From the NCBI RefSeq assembly GCF_009690905.1, contig NZ_VOSW01000029.1, positions 30,503 through 94,502 on the forward strand: DNA of 64,000 bases. Reading direction: 5' to 3'. The notes under the pieces were generated by a model. That model had not been told where the DNA came from. It ran no database searches and worked only from the letters and a program-made list of their open reading frames with translations. The translations under genes were made by a program, and so were the position numbers. Shown in pieces: positions 44,379-53,527 of this stretch. The stretch's first letter is position 1. Every line of letters starts with the position of its first letter. Source of the stretch: Paraburkholderia madseniana. GTDB taxonomy: Bacteria > Pseudomonadota > Gammaproteobacteria > Burkholderiales > Burkholderiaceae.

Positions 44379-45233
44379 ATGTCCAAGCTGAACCCGCTGC
44401 GCGCTGCGTCCCGTTTGATGGCAGTCTGTCTGTCGACCTTTCTCTTCGGCGCTGCTGCCCATGCGCAAGCGTTGCCCGATTCGATTGCCAAGACCAAGGT
44501 CATCAAGGTCGCGGTCAACTCGATCTACCCGCCGATGGAATACAAAGACCCGGAGAGCGGCGAACTGACCGGCTTCGATATCGACCTCGGCAATGCGATT
44601 GCAAAACAACTCGGCGTCAAGCTGGACTGGCAGGAGTCGGCGTTTGAACAATTGCTGCCCTCGCTCGCTACCGGGCGTGTGGACATGGTGCTGAGCGGAT
44701 TGAGCGACGTGCCGGGGCGCCGCGATACGGCGGATTTTCTCGATTACCTGAATTCAGGCGCACAGTTCTACATTCTGACCGGCGCGCATGGCGGCGAGAT
44801 CCGGCAGTCGGCGGATCTGTGCGGAAAGGCGGTCGGTACGAGTCGCAGCACGTCATTCCCGGCAGACACCGCAGCATGGAGTGCGAAGAACTGCGTCGGC
44901 AAGACGCCGGTCACGGTGGTGGGTACGGAAGACACGTCATCCGCGCGTATGCAGTTGAAGCAGGGGCGAATCGTGGCGGGTGTGCAGGGCAGCGAAACCC
45001 TGCCGTACGCAATGAAGCTCGAACCGAACACCTACAAGCCCATTGGCGAACCGTTCGCGGCTTCGCCTGAAGGCATCGCCTTTGCGAAGTCCAGCGCGAA
45101 GCTGCGCGATGCGGTGCGGGCCGCGCTCGACAAGCTGGTCGCGAACGGCACATACAGTGCGATCGTGGCGAAGTGGGGGCTGCAATCGAGCGCGGTTCAG
45201 CAGGTGACGATGAACGGTGCGAAGGACCATTGA
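44379..45233 (+). CDS. Polar amino-acid ABC transporter binding protein (paralogue 1)
   Basis: 284 residues. Signal peptide RLMAVCLSTFLFGAAAHAQA. The solute-binding family 3 fold is seen in YPPMEYKDPESGELTGFDID and RVDMVLSGLSDVPGRRDTAD. ATG 44379 is chosen for its spacing to AAAGG at 44364-44368; ATG 44370 is in frame. It closely resembles the binding protein at 49429 and may deliver a related ligand to the permease at 47664. Confidence 0.9.
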   Translation: MSKLNPLRAASRLMAVCLSTFLFGAAAHAQALPDSIAKTKVIKVAVNSIYPPMEYKDPESGELTGFDIDLGNAIAKQLGVKLDWQESAFEQLLPSLATGRVDMVLSGLSDVPGRRDTADFLDYLNSGAQFYILTGAHGGEIRQSADLCGKAVGTSRSTSFPADTAAWSAKNCVGKTPVTVVGTEDTSSARMQLKQGRIVAGVQGSETLPYAMKLEPNTYKPIGEPFAASPEGIAFAKSSAKLRDAVRAALDKLVANGTYSAIVAKWGLQSSAVQQVTMNGAKDH

Positions 45234-45243
45234 AGCACCTGGG

Positions 45244-46122
45244 TCACTCCACGTTCTCGCTCAACCACATGGCGAATGCCGACACGAGCGGCGTATCGGA
45301 CAGCTCCTGCCGGGACACCAGGTAATACGCGTGTCTCGACGGCACGGTGATGCTGAACGGCCGAATCAGCGTGCCGTCCATCAGGTCGTCCCGCACCGAG
45401 AAACTGTCGCCGAGCGCCACACCCTGACCGTGAATCGCCGCTTCGATACCGATATGCGCATTGCCGATTTCAAGAATCCTGATGCCTTCGAGCTTGTCGG
45501 CCGACGCATGCGCGAGCCATCGCATCCACGATCCCGAGTGCTCGCAAAACAGCGCTTTGCCCGCGAGATCTTCGGTCTTGCGGATCGCGTTGGACCCGTT
45601 CATCAAGGCGGGACTGACCACCGGAAACAGCGATGGATGCGTAATCAGCGTGACGTGACGATCGCGCCAGCGGCCTTCTCCGTAGCGTACGCATACGTCG
45701 ACGTCGGGCGAATACACCTCGCGGTCGTCGTTGGAGGGGATCACTTTCAGATTGATCCCCGGGTACTGGTCGAGAAACTCGCCGATGTGCCGGGCCATCC
45801 AGCGCGAGGTGAACAGCAGCGGTGTGGACACGACGAGATCGCCGGCCATTTCGGGTGAGTCCAGTTTGACGACGGCGTTGGCGATCATGTCGAACGCGCT
45901 TTTGACGGGCTGCAGCAAGGCCTCGCCTTCGCGCGTCAGTTTCACGCGCGCCTTTGATCTGACGAACAGCGTAACGCCGAGTGACTCTTCGAGAATGCGG
46001 ATCTGATGGCTGACCGCGCTGGCGGTCACGTGCAACTCCTGCGCGGCGCCGGCCACGCTCGAGCGCCGCGCGGCGGCTTCGAACGCACGGAGAGGATTGA
46101 GCGGTGGCAGACGGTTTCGCAT
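45244..46122 (-). CDS. LysR-family transcriptional regulator (GcvA-like)
   Basis: 292 residues: PPLNPLRAFEAAARRSSVAG and AAQELHVTASAVSHQIRILE form the helix-turn-helix. Divergent from the ArgH/ABC operon (46237) with 114 bases between, and convergent with the binding-protein gene. Likely local regulator of the module. Confidence 0.92.
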   Translation of the reverse strand: MRNRLPPLNPLRAFEAAARRSSVAGAAQELHVTASAVSHQIRILEESLGVTLFVRSKARVKLTREGEALLQPVKSAFDMIANAVVKLDSPEMAGDLVVSTPLLFTSRWMARHIGEFLDQYPGINLKVIPSNDDREVYSPDVDVCVRYGEGRWRDRHVTLITHPSLFPVVSPALMNGSNAIRKTEDLAGKALFCEHSGSWMRWLAHASADKLEGIRILEIGNAHIGIEAAIHGQGVALGDSFSVRDDLMDGTLIRPFSITVPSRHAYYLVSRQELSDTPLVSAFAMWLSENVE

Positions 46123-46236
46123 GAGGTGGGAAGAGATGCTGAGAAAAATTTCATTTGAACGGAATTTAATTCTCGCTACAAGAAGAAAAACTGGATACGT
46201 ACAGTGGAGTCAACTTAACGGAGGGGACTAGCAGCG

Positions 46237-47670
46237 ATGAATATTTCTGAACCGATCGAGCGTTTGTGGGGCGGGCGTTTCAAGTCGGGGCCGTCGGCGG
46301 CGCTCAAGGCGCTATCGCGTTCGGATCCGAGCTTCTTCCGGCTCGCGCCGTACGATCTGGCCGGTTCCCGCGCGCATGCGCAGGAACTGCGCCGCGCTCA
46401 GATCCTGACCGAAGAAGAATTGCAGCGACTGCTGGGCGAAATGGACAAACTGCAAGCGCAGTACCTTGCAGGCGAGATCGGACCGTCGCAGGATGACGAG
46501 GACGTGCACACGTTCCTCGAACGCGAATTGACGCAACGTTTGGGCGCTACCGGCGGCAAGCTGCGCGCGGGCCGCTCGCGCAACGACCAGGCGGCCAACG
46601 ACCTGCGCCTGTTCCTGCGCGACAAGGCACGCACGCTGGCGCACGCGGTGATCGATTTGCAGAACGCACTGATCGAACAGGCCGATGCGCACACCCGCAG
46701 CGTGACGGCGGGCTTTACCCATCTGCAGCCGGCGCAGCCGGTCGTGTTCGCGCATCATTTGCTGGCGCACGCGCAGTCGATTTACCGCGACGTCGATCGC
46801 CTGGTGGACTGGGACCGGCGCAGCGCGCGCTCGCCGCTGGGCGCGGCAGCGCTGGCGGGCTCGGCGATCTGCCTCAGCCCGGAGTTGTCAGCCACCGAGC
46901 TCGGCTACGACGCACCCTGCGAAAACTCGATCGACGCCGTCGCTTCACGCGATCACGTGGCGGAGTTCGTGTTCATTGCGAGCATGCTGTCGGTGAATCT
47001 GTCGCGACTGTCGGAGGAAGTGATCCTGTGGACGACGCGCCAGTTCGGCTGGGTCGTGCTGGACGATGGCTACGCAACGGGCAGCTCGATCATGCCGCAG
47101 AAGAAGAACTCGGATATCGCGGAGCTTACGCGCGGCAAGGCGGGGCGGCTGATCGGAAATCTTGGCGGCCTGCTGGCGACGTTGAAGTCGCTGCCGCTCG
47201 CGTACAACCGCGATCTGGCGGAAGACAAGATCGCCGCATTCGACAGCATCGACACGCTGGAGTTGGTATTGCCCGCGATGGCTGGCATGATCCGCACGAT
47301 GCAGGTGAACGTGGGCGAGATGCGCCGCCAGGCGCCGCTGGGTTTCACGCTCGCCACGGAGGTGGCCGACTGGCTCGCGCTGCGCGGTATTCCGTTCAGC
47401 GAGGCGCACGAGATCACGGGCGCGCTGGTGAGGGTGTGTGAAGAGCAGGGCATCGAGCTGGGTGAGGTGTCGGTGGCGACGTTGGCGCAGGTGGATGCGC
47501 GGCTGGAGGCGTCGGTGCTGGAACACGTAACGCTCGAAGCGGCGGTGGCCGCGCGCAGCGGCTACGGCGGTACGGCGCCGGCACGCGTGGAAGAGCAGAT
47601 CACCCGGCTGCGTGCGGCGATCGACAAGCAGACCGCGTGGGCGGCTGACTACAGGGGGCCATCATGGTAA
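46237..47670 (+). CDS. Argininosuccinate lyase-family protein (ArgH paralogue)
   Basis: 477 residues of the aspartase/fumarase superfamily. The signature loop is SSIMPQKKNSDIAE with the catalytic Ser; the other active-site elements are GRSRNDQ, VTAGFTHLQPAQPV and LEDAN-like ELTRGKAGRLIGN. It looks fully functional. Context is not arginine biosynthesis: it is in one operon with a polar amino-acid ABC transporter and divergent from a LysR gene, so it may be a C-N lyase for an imported fumarate/aspartate adduct, as in EDDS lyase-type enzymes. Overlaps the permease gene by seven bases. Confidence 0.88.
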   Translation: MNISEPIERLWGGRFKSGPSAALKALSRSDPSFFRLAPYDLAGSRAHAQELRRAQILTEEELQRLLGEMDKLQAQYLAGEIGPSQDDEDVHTFLERELTQRLGATGGKLRAGRSRNDQAANDLRLFLRDKARTLAHAVIDLQNALIEQADAHTRSVTAGFTHLQPAQPVVFAHHLLAHAQSIYRDVDRLVDWDRRSARSPLGAAALAGSAICLSPELSATELGYDAPCENSIDAVASRDHVAEFVFIASMLSVNLSRLSEEVILWTTRQFGWVVLDDGYATGSSIMPQKKNSDIAELTRGKAGRLIGNLGGLLATLKSLPLAYNRDLAEDKIAAFDSIDTLELVLPAMAGMIRTMQVNVGEMRRQAPLGFTLATEVADWLALRGIPFSEAHEITGALVRVCEEQGIELGEVSVATLAQVDARLEASVLEHVTLEAAVAARSGYGGTAPARVEEQITRLRAAIDKQTAWAADYRGPSW

Positions 47671-48572
47671 GCGTTTCAAACGATCGGGCGGCACTGCGCG
47701 CGGAGGCTCAGAAGCAGATGACAGAGATGAGTGAGGACGTCACCGACATTTCGCATCTGGAACATGTACGGCGCCGCTACTGGGGTCGTTATGTGGCCTC
47801 GGCGGCAATCATCGCGTTGATTGGGTACGTGGTGCTGGCGTTCGCGCATGGGCAGATCGAATGGCGTTACGTCGCGCGCTTCCTGACGGCGCGTTCGATC
47901 CTGAACGGCCTCGTCAACACGATCGTGATGACGGTGCTGGCGATGGTGCTGGGCGTGGTGCTCGGCGTGATCACCGCGATCATGCGGCTGTCGCCCAATC
48001 CGGTGTTGCAGACGGTCGCGCAAGGCTATGTGTGGCTGTTTCGCGGCACACCGGTGATCCTGCAACTGCTGCTGTGGTTCAACCTGGCGCTGGTGTTTCC
48101 GTCGATGGGCATCCCGGGCCTGTTCGAATTTCGCACGGTGGATGTCATGACGCCGTTCCTCGCGGCGTTGCTGGGTCTGGGGATCAACCAGGGGGCGTAC
48201 ACCTCGGAAGTGGTGCGCGCGGGGCTGTTGTCGGTGGACACGGGTCAGTATGAAGCGGCCAAGTCGATCGGCATGCCGCGGCTGCAGGCACTGCGCCGGG
48301 TGATTCTGCCGCAGGCGATGCGGGTGATCGTGCCGCCGATCGGCAACGAGCTGGTGGGGATGGTGAAGCTGACGTCGCTCGCGAGCGTGATCCAGTACGC
48401 GGAGATGCTGCACAACGCCGAGAACATCTACTACGCGAATGCACGGGTGATCGAGCTGCTGATGGTGGCCGGGGTCTGGTATCTGGTGGTGGTGACGGTG
48501 CTGTCGTTCGCGCAGTCGCGGGTGGAACGGCACTACGCCCGCGGGGCAGGACGTGCATCGGGCCGGCAATGA
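47664..48572 (+). CDS. Polar amino-acid ABC transporter, permease
   Basis: 302 residues, longer than usual because of a ~50-residue cytoplasmic N-terminal extension before the first helix. The EAA loop is AAKSIGMPRLQALRRVILPQ. LFRGTPVILQLLLWFN is the conserved His/Glu/Gln/Arg family segment. Start overlaps the ArgH gene end. Confidence 0.93.
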   Translation: MVSVSNDRAALRAEAQKQMTEMSEDVTDISHLEHVRRRYWGRYVASAAIIALIGYVVLAFAHGQIEWRYVARFLTARSILNGLVNTIVMTVLAMVLGVVLGVITAIMRLSPNPVLQTVAQGYVWLFRGTPVILQLLLWFNLALVFPSMGIPGLFEFRTVDVMTPFLAALLGLGINQGAYTSEVVRAGLLSVDTGQYEAAKSIGMPRLQALRRVILPQAMRVIVPPIGNELVGMVKLTSLASVIQYAEMLHNAENIYYANARVIELLMVAGVWYLVVVTVLSFAQSRVERHYARGAGRASGRQ

Positions 48573-48604
48573 AGGCGCCGGTGACGACAGGACAAGGAGC
48601 CGAA

Positions 48605-49369
48605 ATGAATTCAATCGTTCGCGCGGTCGACGTGCGCAAGTCATATGGCGAGTTCAAGGCGTTGCAGGGCATCACGCTGGATGTGGCCAAAGGCGAAGTG
48701 CTGTGCGTGATCGGGCCGTCGGGCTCGGGCAAGAGCACGTTCCTGCGATGTATCAACCAGTTGGAGAAGATCAACGACGGGGCGCTGTGGGTGAACGGCG
48801 AACTGGCGGGCTACCGGCGGGTGGGCAACCGGCTGCACGAACTCTCGGAGCGGCAGGTGGCGCGCCAGCGTCTGGCGACCGGCATGGTATTCCAGAAATT
48901 CAACCTGTTCCCGCATAAGACGGTGCTGGAGAACGTGATCGAAGGTCCGGTGCAGGTGCTCAAGCGGCGGCGCGCGGAGGCGGAAGAAGAGGCGCGTTCG
49001 TTGCTCAAGCGGGTAGGACTCGCTCACAAGTGCGATGCATTTCCGGTGGAACTGTCCGGTGGACAGCAGCAACGGGTGGCGATTGCACGTGCACTGGCGA
49101 TGCATCCGCAACTGATGCTGTTCGATGAGCCAACCTCGGCGTTGGATCCTGAACTCGTGGGCGAGGTGCTGGCGGTGATGCGTGACCTGGCGAAGAGCGG
49201 CATGACGATGATCGTGGTGACGCATGAACTGGGCTTTGCACGCGAGGTGGCCAACCGGGTGGTCTTCATGGATCAGGGGCAGGTGGTGGAAACCGGCACG
49301 CCTGATCAGGTGCTCGGGCAGCCAAAACATAAACGTACGCAGGATTTCATCTCGGCTGTGCTTTCCTGA
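48605..49369 (+). CDS. Polar amino-acid ABC transporter, ATP-binding protein
   Basis: 254 residues from ATG 48605, with AAGGAG at 48594-48599. Walker A GPSGSGKST, signature LSGGQQQRVAIARAL, Walker B LMLFDEPTSALDPE, switch VVTHELGFA. An in-frame ATG at 48569 overlaps the permease stop and is possible. Powers the module's importer. Confidence 0.94.
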   Translation: MNSIVRAVDVRKSYGEFKALQGITLDVAKGEVLCVIGPSGSGKSTFLRCINQLEKINDGALWVNGELAGYRRVGNRLHELSERQVARQRLATGMVFQKFNLFPHKTVLENVIEGPVQVLKRRRAEAEEEARSLLKRVGLAHKCDAFPVELSGGQQQRVAIARALAMHPQLMLFDEPTSALDPELVGEVLAVMRDLAKSGMTMIVVTHELGFAREVANRVVFMDQGQVVETGTPDQVLGQPKHKRTQDFISAVLS

Positions 49370-49428
49370 TCACAAGCGTGGTCCTGGTTGGGACCCGCTT
49401 TTCCAATTCTTCTAGCAAGCGAGTTTTT

Positions 49429-50271
49429 ATGAACACGTCCCTTCGTTTTCGTGAGTGGTTCACACTGGCGGTTGGTATCGTTGCATTGCATGCCCCGCTG
49501 TCCCATGCGCAAACTACTGCTCCGTCAATTGGCAAGAGCACGCTCGTCGCGGCGATCGTGCCGAACTATCCGCCGTTCGAATACAAGGACCCGGCCACCG
49601 ACAAGCTGATGGGCTTCGACGTCGATCTCGGCGAAGCGCTTGCCGCGAAGCTCGGCGTCAAGCTCGAGTGGCAGGAAACCAGCTTCGACCAGATGATGAG
49701 CGCGCTGACGACGAAGCGCGTCGACGTGATCCTGTCGGGCATGACCGATCTTCCCGAGCGCCGCGGGGCGGTGAACTTCCTTGACTACATCACGACCGGT
49801 CCGCAGTTCTACACGACGAAGGCGCGTGCGGGAGAGTTCGCGACGATGGATGCGTTGTGTGGCAAGACCGTCGGAACGAGCCGCCGCACATCGTTTGTGA
49901 ACGATGCCGCGAAGTGGAGCGATGAGCATTGCGTGAAGGCAGGTAAGCCGCCCATCAAGGTAATCGGTACGGATGGCTCGTCGGACGCGCGCATGCAGTT
50001 GCGCCAGAACCGGATCGATGCGGCGGTGCAGGGCGGCGAAACTTTGCCGTACCAGAACTCGATTGAGCAGAACGCGTACGCGCCGATCGGCCAGCCATTC
50101 CTGTCGCAGTACACGGCACTCGGCATGTCGAAAGACAACGCGGCGCTCAACACGGCGTTGACCAATGCGTTCAATCAGCTTATCGCCGACGGCACCTACC
50201 AGAAGATCCTGGCGAAATGGGGTTTGCAGCAACACGCTGTGCCGAAGGCGCTCGTTAACGCCGGGACGTGA
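49429..50271 (+). CDS. Polar amino-acid ABC transporter binding protein (paralogue 2)
   Basis: 280 residues. Signal peptide EWFTLAVGIVALHAPLSHAQ. Binding fold motifs YPPFEYKDPATDKLMGFDVD and RVDVILSGMTDLPERRGAVN are almost collinear with the protein at 44379, so the operon has two receptors. Last gene of the ArgH-permease-ATPase operon. The ATG at 49429 is 59 bases beyond the ATPase stop; the ribosome-binding site (AGCAAGCGAG) is weak. Confidence 0.92.
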   Translation: MNTSLRFREWFTLAVGIVALHAPLSHAQTTAPSIGKSTLVAAIVPNYPPFEYKDPATDKLMGFDVDLGEALAAKLGVKLEWQETSFDQMMSALTTKRVDVILSGMTDLPERRGAVNFLDYITTGPQFYTTKARAGEFATMDALCGKTVGTSRRTSFVNDAAKWSDEHCVKAGKPPIKVIGTDGSSDARMQLRQNRIDAAVQGGETLPYQNSIEQNAYAPIGQPFLSQYTALGMSKDNAALNTALTNAFNQLIADGTYQKILAKWGLQQHAVPKALVNAGT

Positions 50272-50417
50272 TACGGGCGTAGGCCTCGCTCAAACCGTTA
50301 TCACGCTCGACAGATGGTCTGCCCGCGCCGCTGGCTCCCCGAGCCAGCGGCCCACGGTAGCGGGCTTGTGTGCGTCGATGCCGCTGAGCGTTTTCTGCCA
50401 GTGCGTGGCGTCGACTT

Positions 50418-51338
50418 TCAGCTCCGGGCCATCGCCTTTCCGACATGTTCGGCAAACGCTTTGACCTTGGCCGAATGCCGGCGCTCCAGTGGGCTCACCA
50501 GATGGATCGGGATGGGGATCGTGTCCCAGTCCGGCAACATCCGCTGCACTTCGCCACTGGCTAGCTCGTCATCGAACAGCCACGTCGGCGAATAGCCGAT
50601 ACCCATACCCGCGAGCACCGAGGCCCGCATGACCTCGCTGCTGTTGGTTTGCAGATTACCTTCGACCCGCACGATGCGCGTGGTTCCCACCGGATCTGTC
50701 GCGCCGGGTCCTGCCGTAAAACGCCACGCGTTGCGCATCGCCAGTTCGGTGTAGACGATGCAGTTGTGCCCACTCAAGTCGTCGGGGGCGCGTGGCGCTT
50801 TCGTTCCTTTGGGCAGTGAGCGCACGTAGCTGCGATGCGCCATCAGCATCCGCTGGGCCGTTCCCACGCGACGCGCGATCAGGCTGCTGTCCGGCAGATC
50901 GCCGAGCCGCACTGCCACGTCGATCCCCTGTTCCACCAGGTCGACAAAACCATCGCTCAGGCGCAGGTCGATCTTCACGCCACGATGCTCTGCCAGAAAC
51001 GACTGAACCAATGGCATGAGTTTGAGTCGCCCGAAGCCGACTGAAGCCGCGATCCGCAGCCAGCCCGTCAGTTGCTGTTCGCCGCGCCGCAGCGCGCCTT
51101 CGGCCTCCGCGATTTCCGCGACGAGGCGCCGCGCCTGTTCGAAATAGTGTTCACCTTCTTCGGTCAGAGCAAGCGAACGCGTGGTTCGCGTCAGCAGCCG
51201 CGCGCCCAGCTCGCGCTCGAGTGCCGCGACCTGTTTGCTCACTGCGCTTTGCGTCGTGTCGGCCTCGTGCGCGACCGCGGAAAAGCTGCCGGCCTCCACC
51301 ACGCGCACGAATGTCTTCATTGCCTGCAGCTTGTCCAT
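50418..51338 (-). CDS. LysR-family transcriptional regulator
   Basis: 306 residues. Helix-turn-helix MDKLQAMKTFVRVVEAGSFS and AHEADTTQSAVSKQVAALER; effector domain DSSLIARRVGTAQRMLMAHR of the CrgA group. Divergent from the SDR/AhpD-like pair with repeated TGGAATCAGT sites in the gap. Confidence 0.92.
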   Translation of the reverse strand: MDKLQAMKTFVRVVEAGSFSAVAHEADTTQSAVSKQVAALERELGARLLTRTTRSLALTEEGEHYFEQARRLVAEIAEAEGALRRGEQQLTGWLRIAASVGFGRLKLMPLVQSFLAEHRGVKIDLRLSDGFVDLVEQGIDVAVRLGDLPDSSLIARRVGTAQRMLMAHRSYVRSLPKGTKAPRAPDDLSGHNCIVYTELAMRNAWRFTAGPGATDPVGTTRIVRVEGNLQTNSSEVMRASVLAGMGIGYSPTWLFDDELASGEVQRMLPDWDTIPIPIHLVSPLERRHSAKVKAFAEHVGKAMARS

Positions 51339-51359
51339 TTTGCTCGATATATTCCTGCA

Positions 51360-51411
51360 TGGAATCAGTAATATGAGCATACACCATCTATATCCCCAAT
51401 CTGGAATCAGT
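51360..51411. promoter_or_regulatory. Direct repeats TGGAATCAGT in the LysR/SDR promoter region
   Basis: TGGAATCAGT at 51360-51369 and 51402-51411, 42 bp apart (four helical turns). The first is preceded by ATTCC, forming ATTCC-N5-GGAAT. Lies between divergent LysR and SDR genes and is a candidate LysR recognition/activation site pair. Confidence 0.45.
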
Positions 51412-51467
51412 CAAAGTGCAGTCATCGCAAACGCGATTCGACACAACCCAACTCAAGGAGTACCGAC

Positions 51468-52217
51468 ATGAACTCACCCGTCGTTCTTATCACTGGCGCG
51501 CTGACCGGCATCGGCCGCGCCACCGCTCTTGCTTTTGCTCGCGAAGGAAACCGCGTGGTCGTCAGCGGCCGGCGCGAAGAGGCAGGCCAGGCGCTTGCCG
51601 CCGAATTGCGTGCGCTTGGCGCCGAAGCCGAATTCCTGCGCGCCGATGTGCGCTTCGAAGCGGAAGTACGCAGCGTCGTCGAGCAGACCGTCGAGCGTTT
51701 CGGGCGCCTCGACGTGGCGGTCAACAACGCCGGCACGGAAGGTCAACTGGCGCCCATCGTCGAGCAGACGGCAGCCAACTACGAAGACACGTTCTCAGTC
51801 AACGTGCTCGGCACGCTGCTGTCGCTCAAGCACGAAATGCGCGTGATGCTGGCGCAGGGCGCGGGCTCCATCATCAATCTCTCATCGATCGCGGGTCAGG
51901 TCGGTATTGCGGGTGCGTCCGTCTACGCAGCCAGCAAGCATGCGGTCGAAGGTCTCACGAAGAGCGCGGCGCTCGAAGGCGCTGCCGCAGGCGTGCGCGT
52001 CAACGCCGTGGCGCCGGGTCCTGTCGCGACCGAAATGCTCGACCGTTTTGCCGGCGGGAGCGAGGAGGGCAAGGCCAGTTTCCTCGCGACGATACCGGCG
52101 CGACGCGCCGCGACCCCGGATGAAATCGCCCAGACCATCGTCTTCCTTGCGAGCGACAAGGCGCGCTACCTCACCGGACAGAACATTGCAGTCGACGGCG
52201 CCTATACCGCGCAATAA
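51468..52217 (+). CDS. Short-chain dehydrogenase/reductase
   Basis: 249 residues. TGALTGIGRATALAFAREGN cofactor motif, VSGRREEAG with Arg for NADP, NNAGTEGQ, catalytic NLSSIAGQ and YAASKHAVEGLTKSAALE, C-terminal YLTGQNIAVDGAY. AAGGAG precedes the ATG. In one operon with the AhpD-like gene 55 bases downstream. Substrate unknown. Confidence 0.93.
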   Translation: MNSPVVLITGALTGIGRATALAFAREGNRVVVSGRREEAGQALAAELRALGAEAEFLRADVRFEAEVRSVVEQTVERFGRLDVAVNNAGTEGQLAPIVEQTAANYEDTFSVNVLGTLLSLKHEMRVMLAQGAGSIINLSSIAGQVGIAGASVYAASKHAVEGLTKSAALEGAAAGVRVNAVAPGPVATEMLDRFAGGSEEGKASFLATIPARRAATPDEIAQTIVFLASDKARYLTGQNIAVDGAYTAQ

Positions 52218-52272
52218 CGCACGGGTTTTTTTCACCTGGCTTTATTCATCTTTTCTACTCAGGAGCATCACC

Positions 52273-52812
52273 ATGATCACCATCAACGTCCCGACGCGCG
52301 ACGAAGTTTCCCCGGCTAACCAGGCCATCTTCGACAAGCTCAAGAGCAGTCTCGGCACAGTACCCAACCTGTACGCGACGCTCGCCCATTCGGAGCATGC
52401 GCTCGGCAACTACCTCGCGTTCCAGAACGCGAAGAGCAGTATCACCGGCAAGGCGCGCGAAATCGTGAACCTCGTCGTGAGCCAGGTCAACGGCTGTGAA
52501 TACTGTCTGGCCGCACACACCATGATCGGCAAGATGAACGGCTTCACCGACGAACAGATTCTCGAAATCCGCGGTGGCAAGGCAAGTTTCGACGCGAAGT
52601 TCGATGCGCTCGCGCGCCTGGTGAAGAACATCGCGGTCAACCGCGGGCACGCAGATCAGGCGCTTTTGGATGCGTTCTTCACTGCGGGCTGGACCAAGGC
52701 CAATCTGGTCGACACGATCGTCGTGATCGGCGACAAAACCGTCACTAACTATCTGCACGCAACGACGCACGTACCGGTGGACTTCCCCGCTGCGCCGCAA
52801 CTCGCTGCCTGA
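52273..52812 (+). CDS. Carboxymuconolactone decarboxylase/AhpD-family protein
   Basis: 179 residues. The redox motif CEYCLAAHTMIGKMNGFTDE has the AhpD-type Cys-x2-Cys and downstream His, so peroxidase-like or alkylhydroperoxidase-like activity is expected, not lactone decarboxylation. MITINVPTRDEVSPANQAIF is the usual N-terminus. Start fixed by AGGAG at 52261-52265. Confidence 0.9.
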   Translation: MITINVPTRDEVSPANQAIFDKLKSSLGTVPNLYATLAHSEHALGNYLAFQNAKSSITGKAREIVNLVVSQVNGCEYCLAAHTMIGKMNGFTDEQILEIRGGKASFDAKFDALARLVKNIAVNRGHADQALLDAFFTAGWTKANLVDTIVVIGDKTVTNYLHATTHVPVDFPAAPQLAA

Positions 52813-52862
52813 TGGTTGCAGCCGGGCAAGGCACGGTGCTCATAAGATGTCCGCATTGCCCG

Positions 52863-52943
52863 GCTGACTGGAGTGTTACCGTATATCTATCCAGTCAGCG
52901 ATCCCGGCACGCCAATCAGGCGCTTAGCTACAATAAAGCGCCT
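52863..52943. repeat. Two adjacent hairpins after the AhpD-like gene
   Basis: A 10-bp inverted repeat (GCTGACTGGA 52863-52872 / TCCAGTCAGC 52890-52899) followed by an 8-bp one (AGGCGCTT 52918-52925 / AAGCGCCT 52936-52943). They may end the SDR-AhpD transcript, although neither is followed by a T-run. Confidence 0.4.
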
Positions 52944-52994
52944 TGAAAGCACGCCCGATGAAACGCAAGCGATCAATTGAACACGGAGAAGACG

Positions 52995-53330
52995 ATGATA
53001 GAACGACACATGGTGACGACAGCGTTTGACCTTCCGGGACACAGGATAGAGCGCTCATTCGGCGTCGCTCGCGGGATCATCGTTCGGTCCCGATCCGTCG
53101 TTGGTGCACTTGGCGCATCGCTGCAGACGATTTTTGGAGGCAACATCACGCTTTACACCTCGCTGTGTGAGCGAGCGCGGCAGGATGCATACGACCGAAT
53201 GATTGCGCAGGCTGCGGACCTTGGCGCAAACGGCATCATCGGCATGCGGTACGACGCAACCGAGATAGCGAGAGGCATCACAGAGGTGTTGTGCTATGGG
53301 ACGGCGGTCCACACGACGTTGCTGGTTTGA
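52995..53330 (+). CDS. YbjQ/UPF0145 family protein
   Basis: 111 residues forming the pentameric heavy-metal-binding-like YbjQ fold: VTTAFDLPGHRIERSFGVAR, RDAYDRM-like CERARQDAYDRMIAQAADLG and ANGIIGMRYDATEI. Start at 52995 has GGAG seven bases upstream. Function of the family is unknown. Confidence 0.88.
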   Translation: MIERHMVTTAFDLPGHRIERSFGVARGIIVRSRSVVGALGASLQTIFGGNITLYTSLCERARQDAYDRMIAQAADLGANGIIGMRYDATEIARGITEVLCYGTAVHTTLLV

Positions 53331-53362
53331 AGAGCGCGTGCCGATCAGGGCTGAGAACATGA

Positions 53363-53527
53363 CCACATGATCTGAAGGCATTGACGGGTGGTCAGGGGCT
53401 TGGCTGGATCGACACAAAGATCATGAGAGCAGCCGATCTGAACATAGGGACGGTTCCGTATGAGACGGTGTTCGACATGGTTCAGGGCGGCCGGCTGGAC
53501 TATTTTCCGCGTGGTGTCATTGAAGCT
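53363..53527 (+). pseudogene. Internal fragment of a family 3 solute-binding protein
   Basis: An open stretch reads DLKALTGGQGLGWIDTKIM, then VPYETVFDMVQGGRLDYFPRG and ends exactly at the LysR stop codon. G-x-G-W-x-DT, F-x-M-x-GR-x-DYFPRG is the internal signature of a class of periplasmic amino-acid-binding-like proteins. Start, signal peptide and C-terminal half are missing, and a stop precedes it at 53360. A remnant left by a rearrangement that placed the LysR gene here. Confidence 0.5.
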
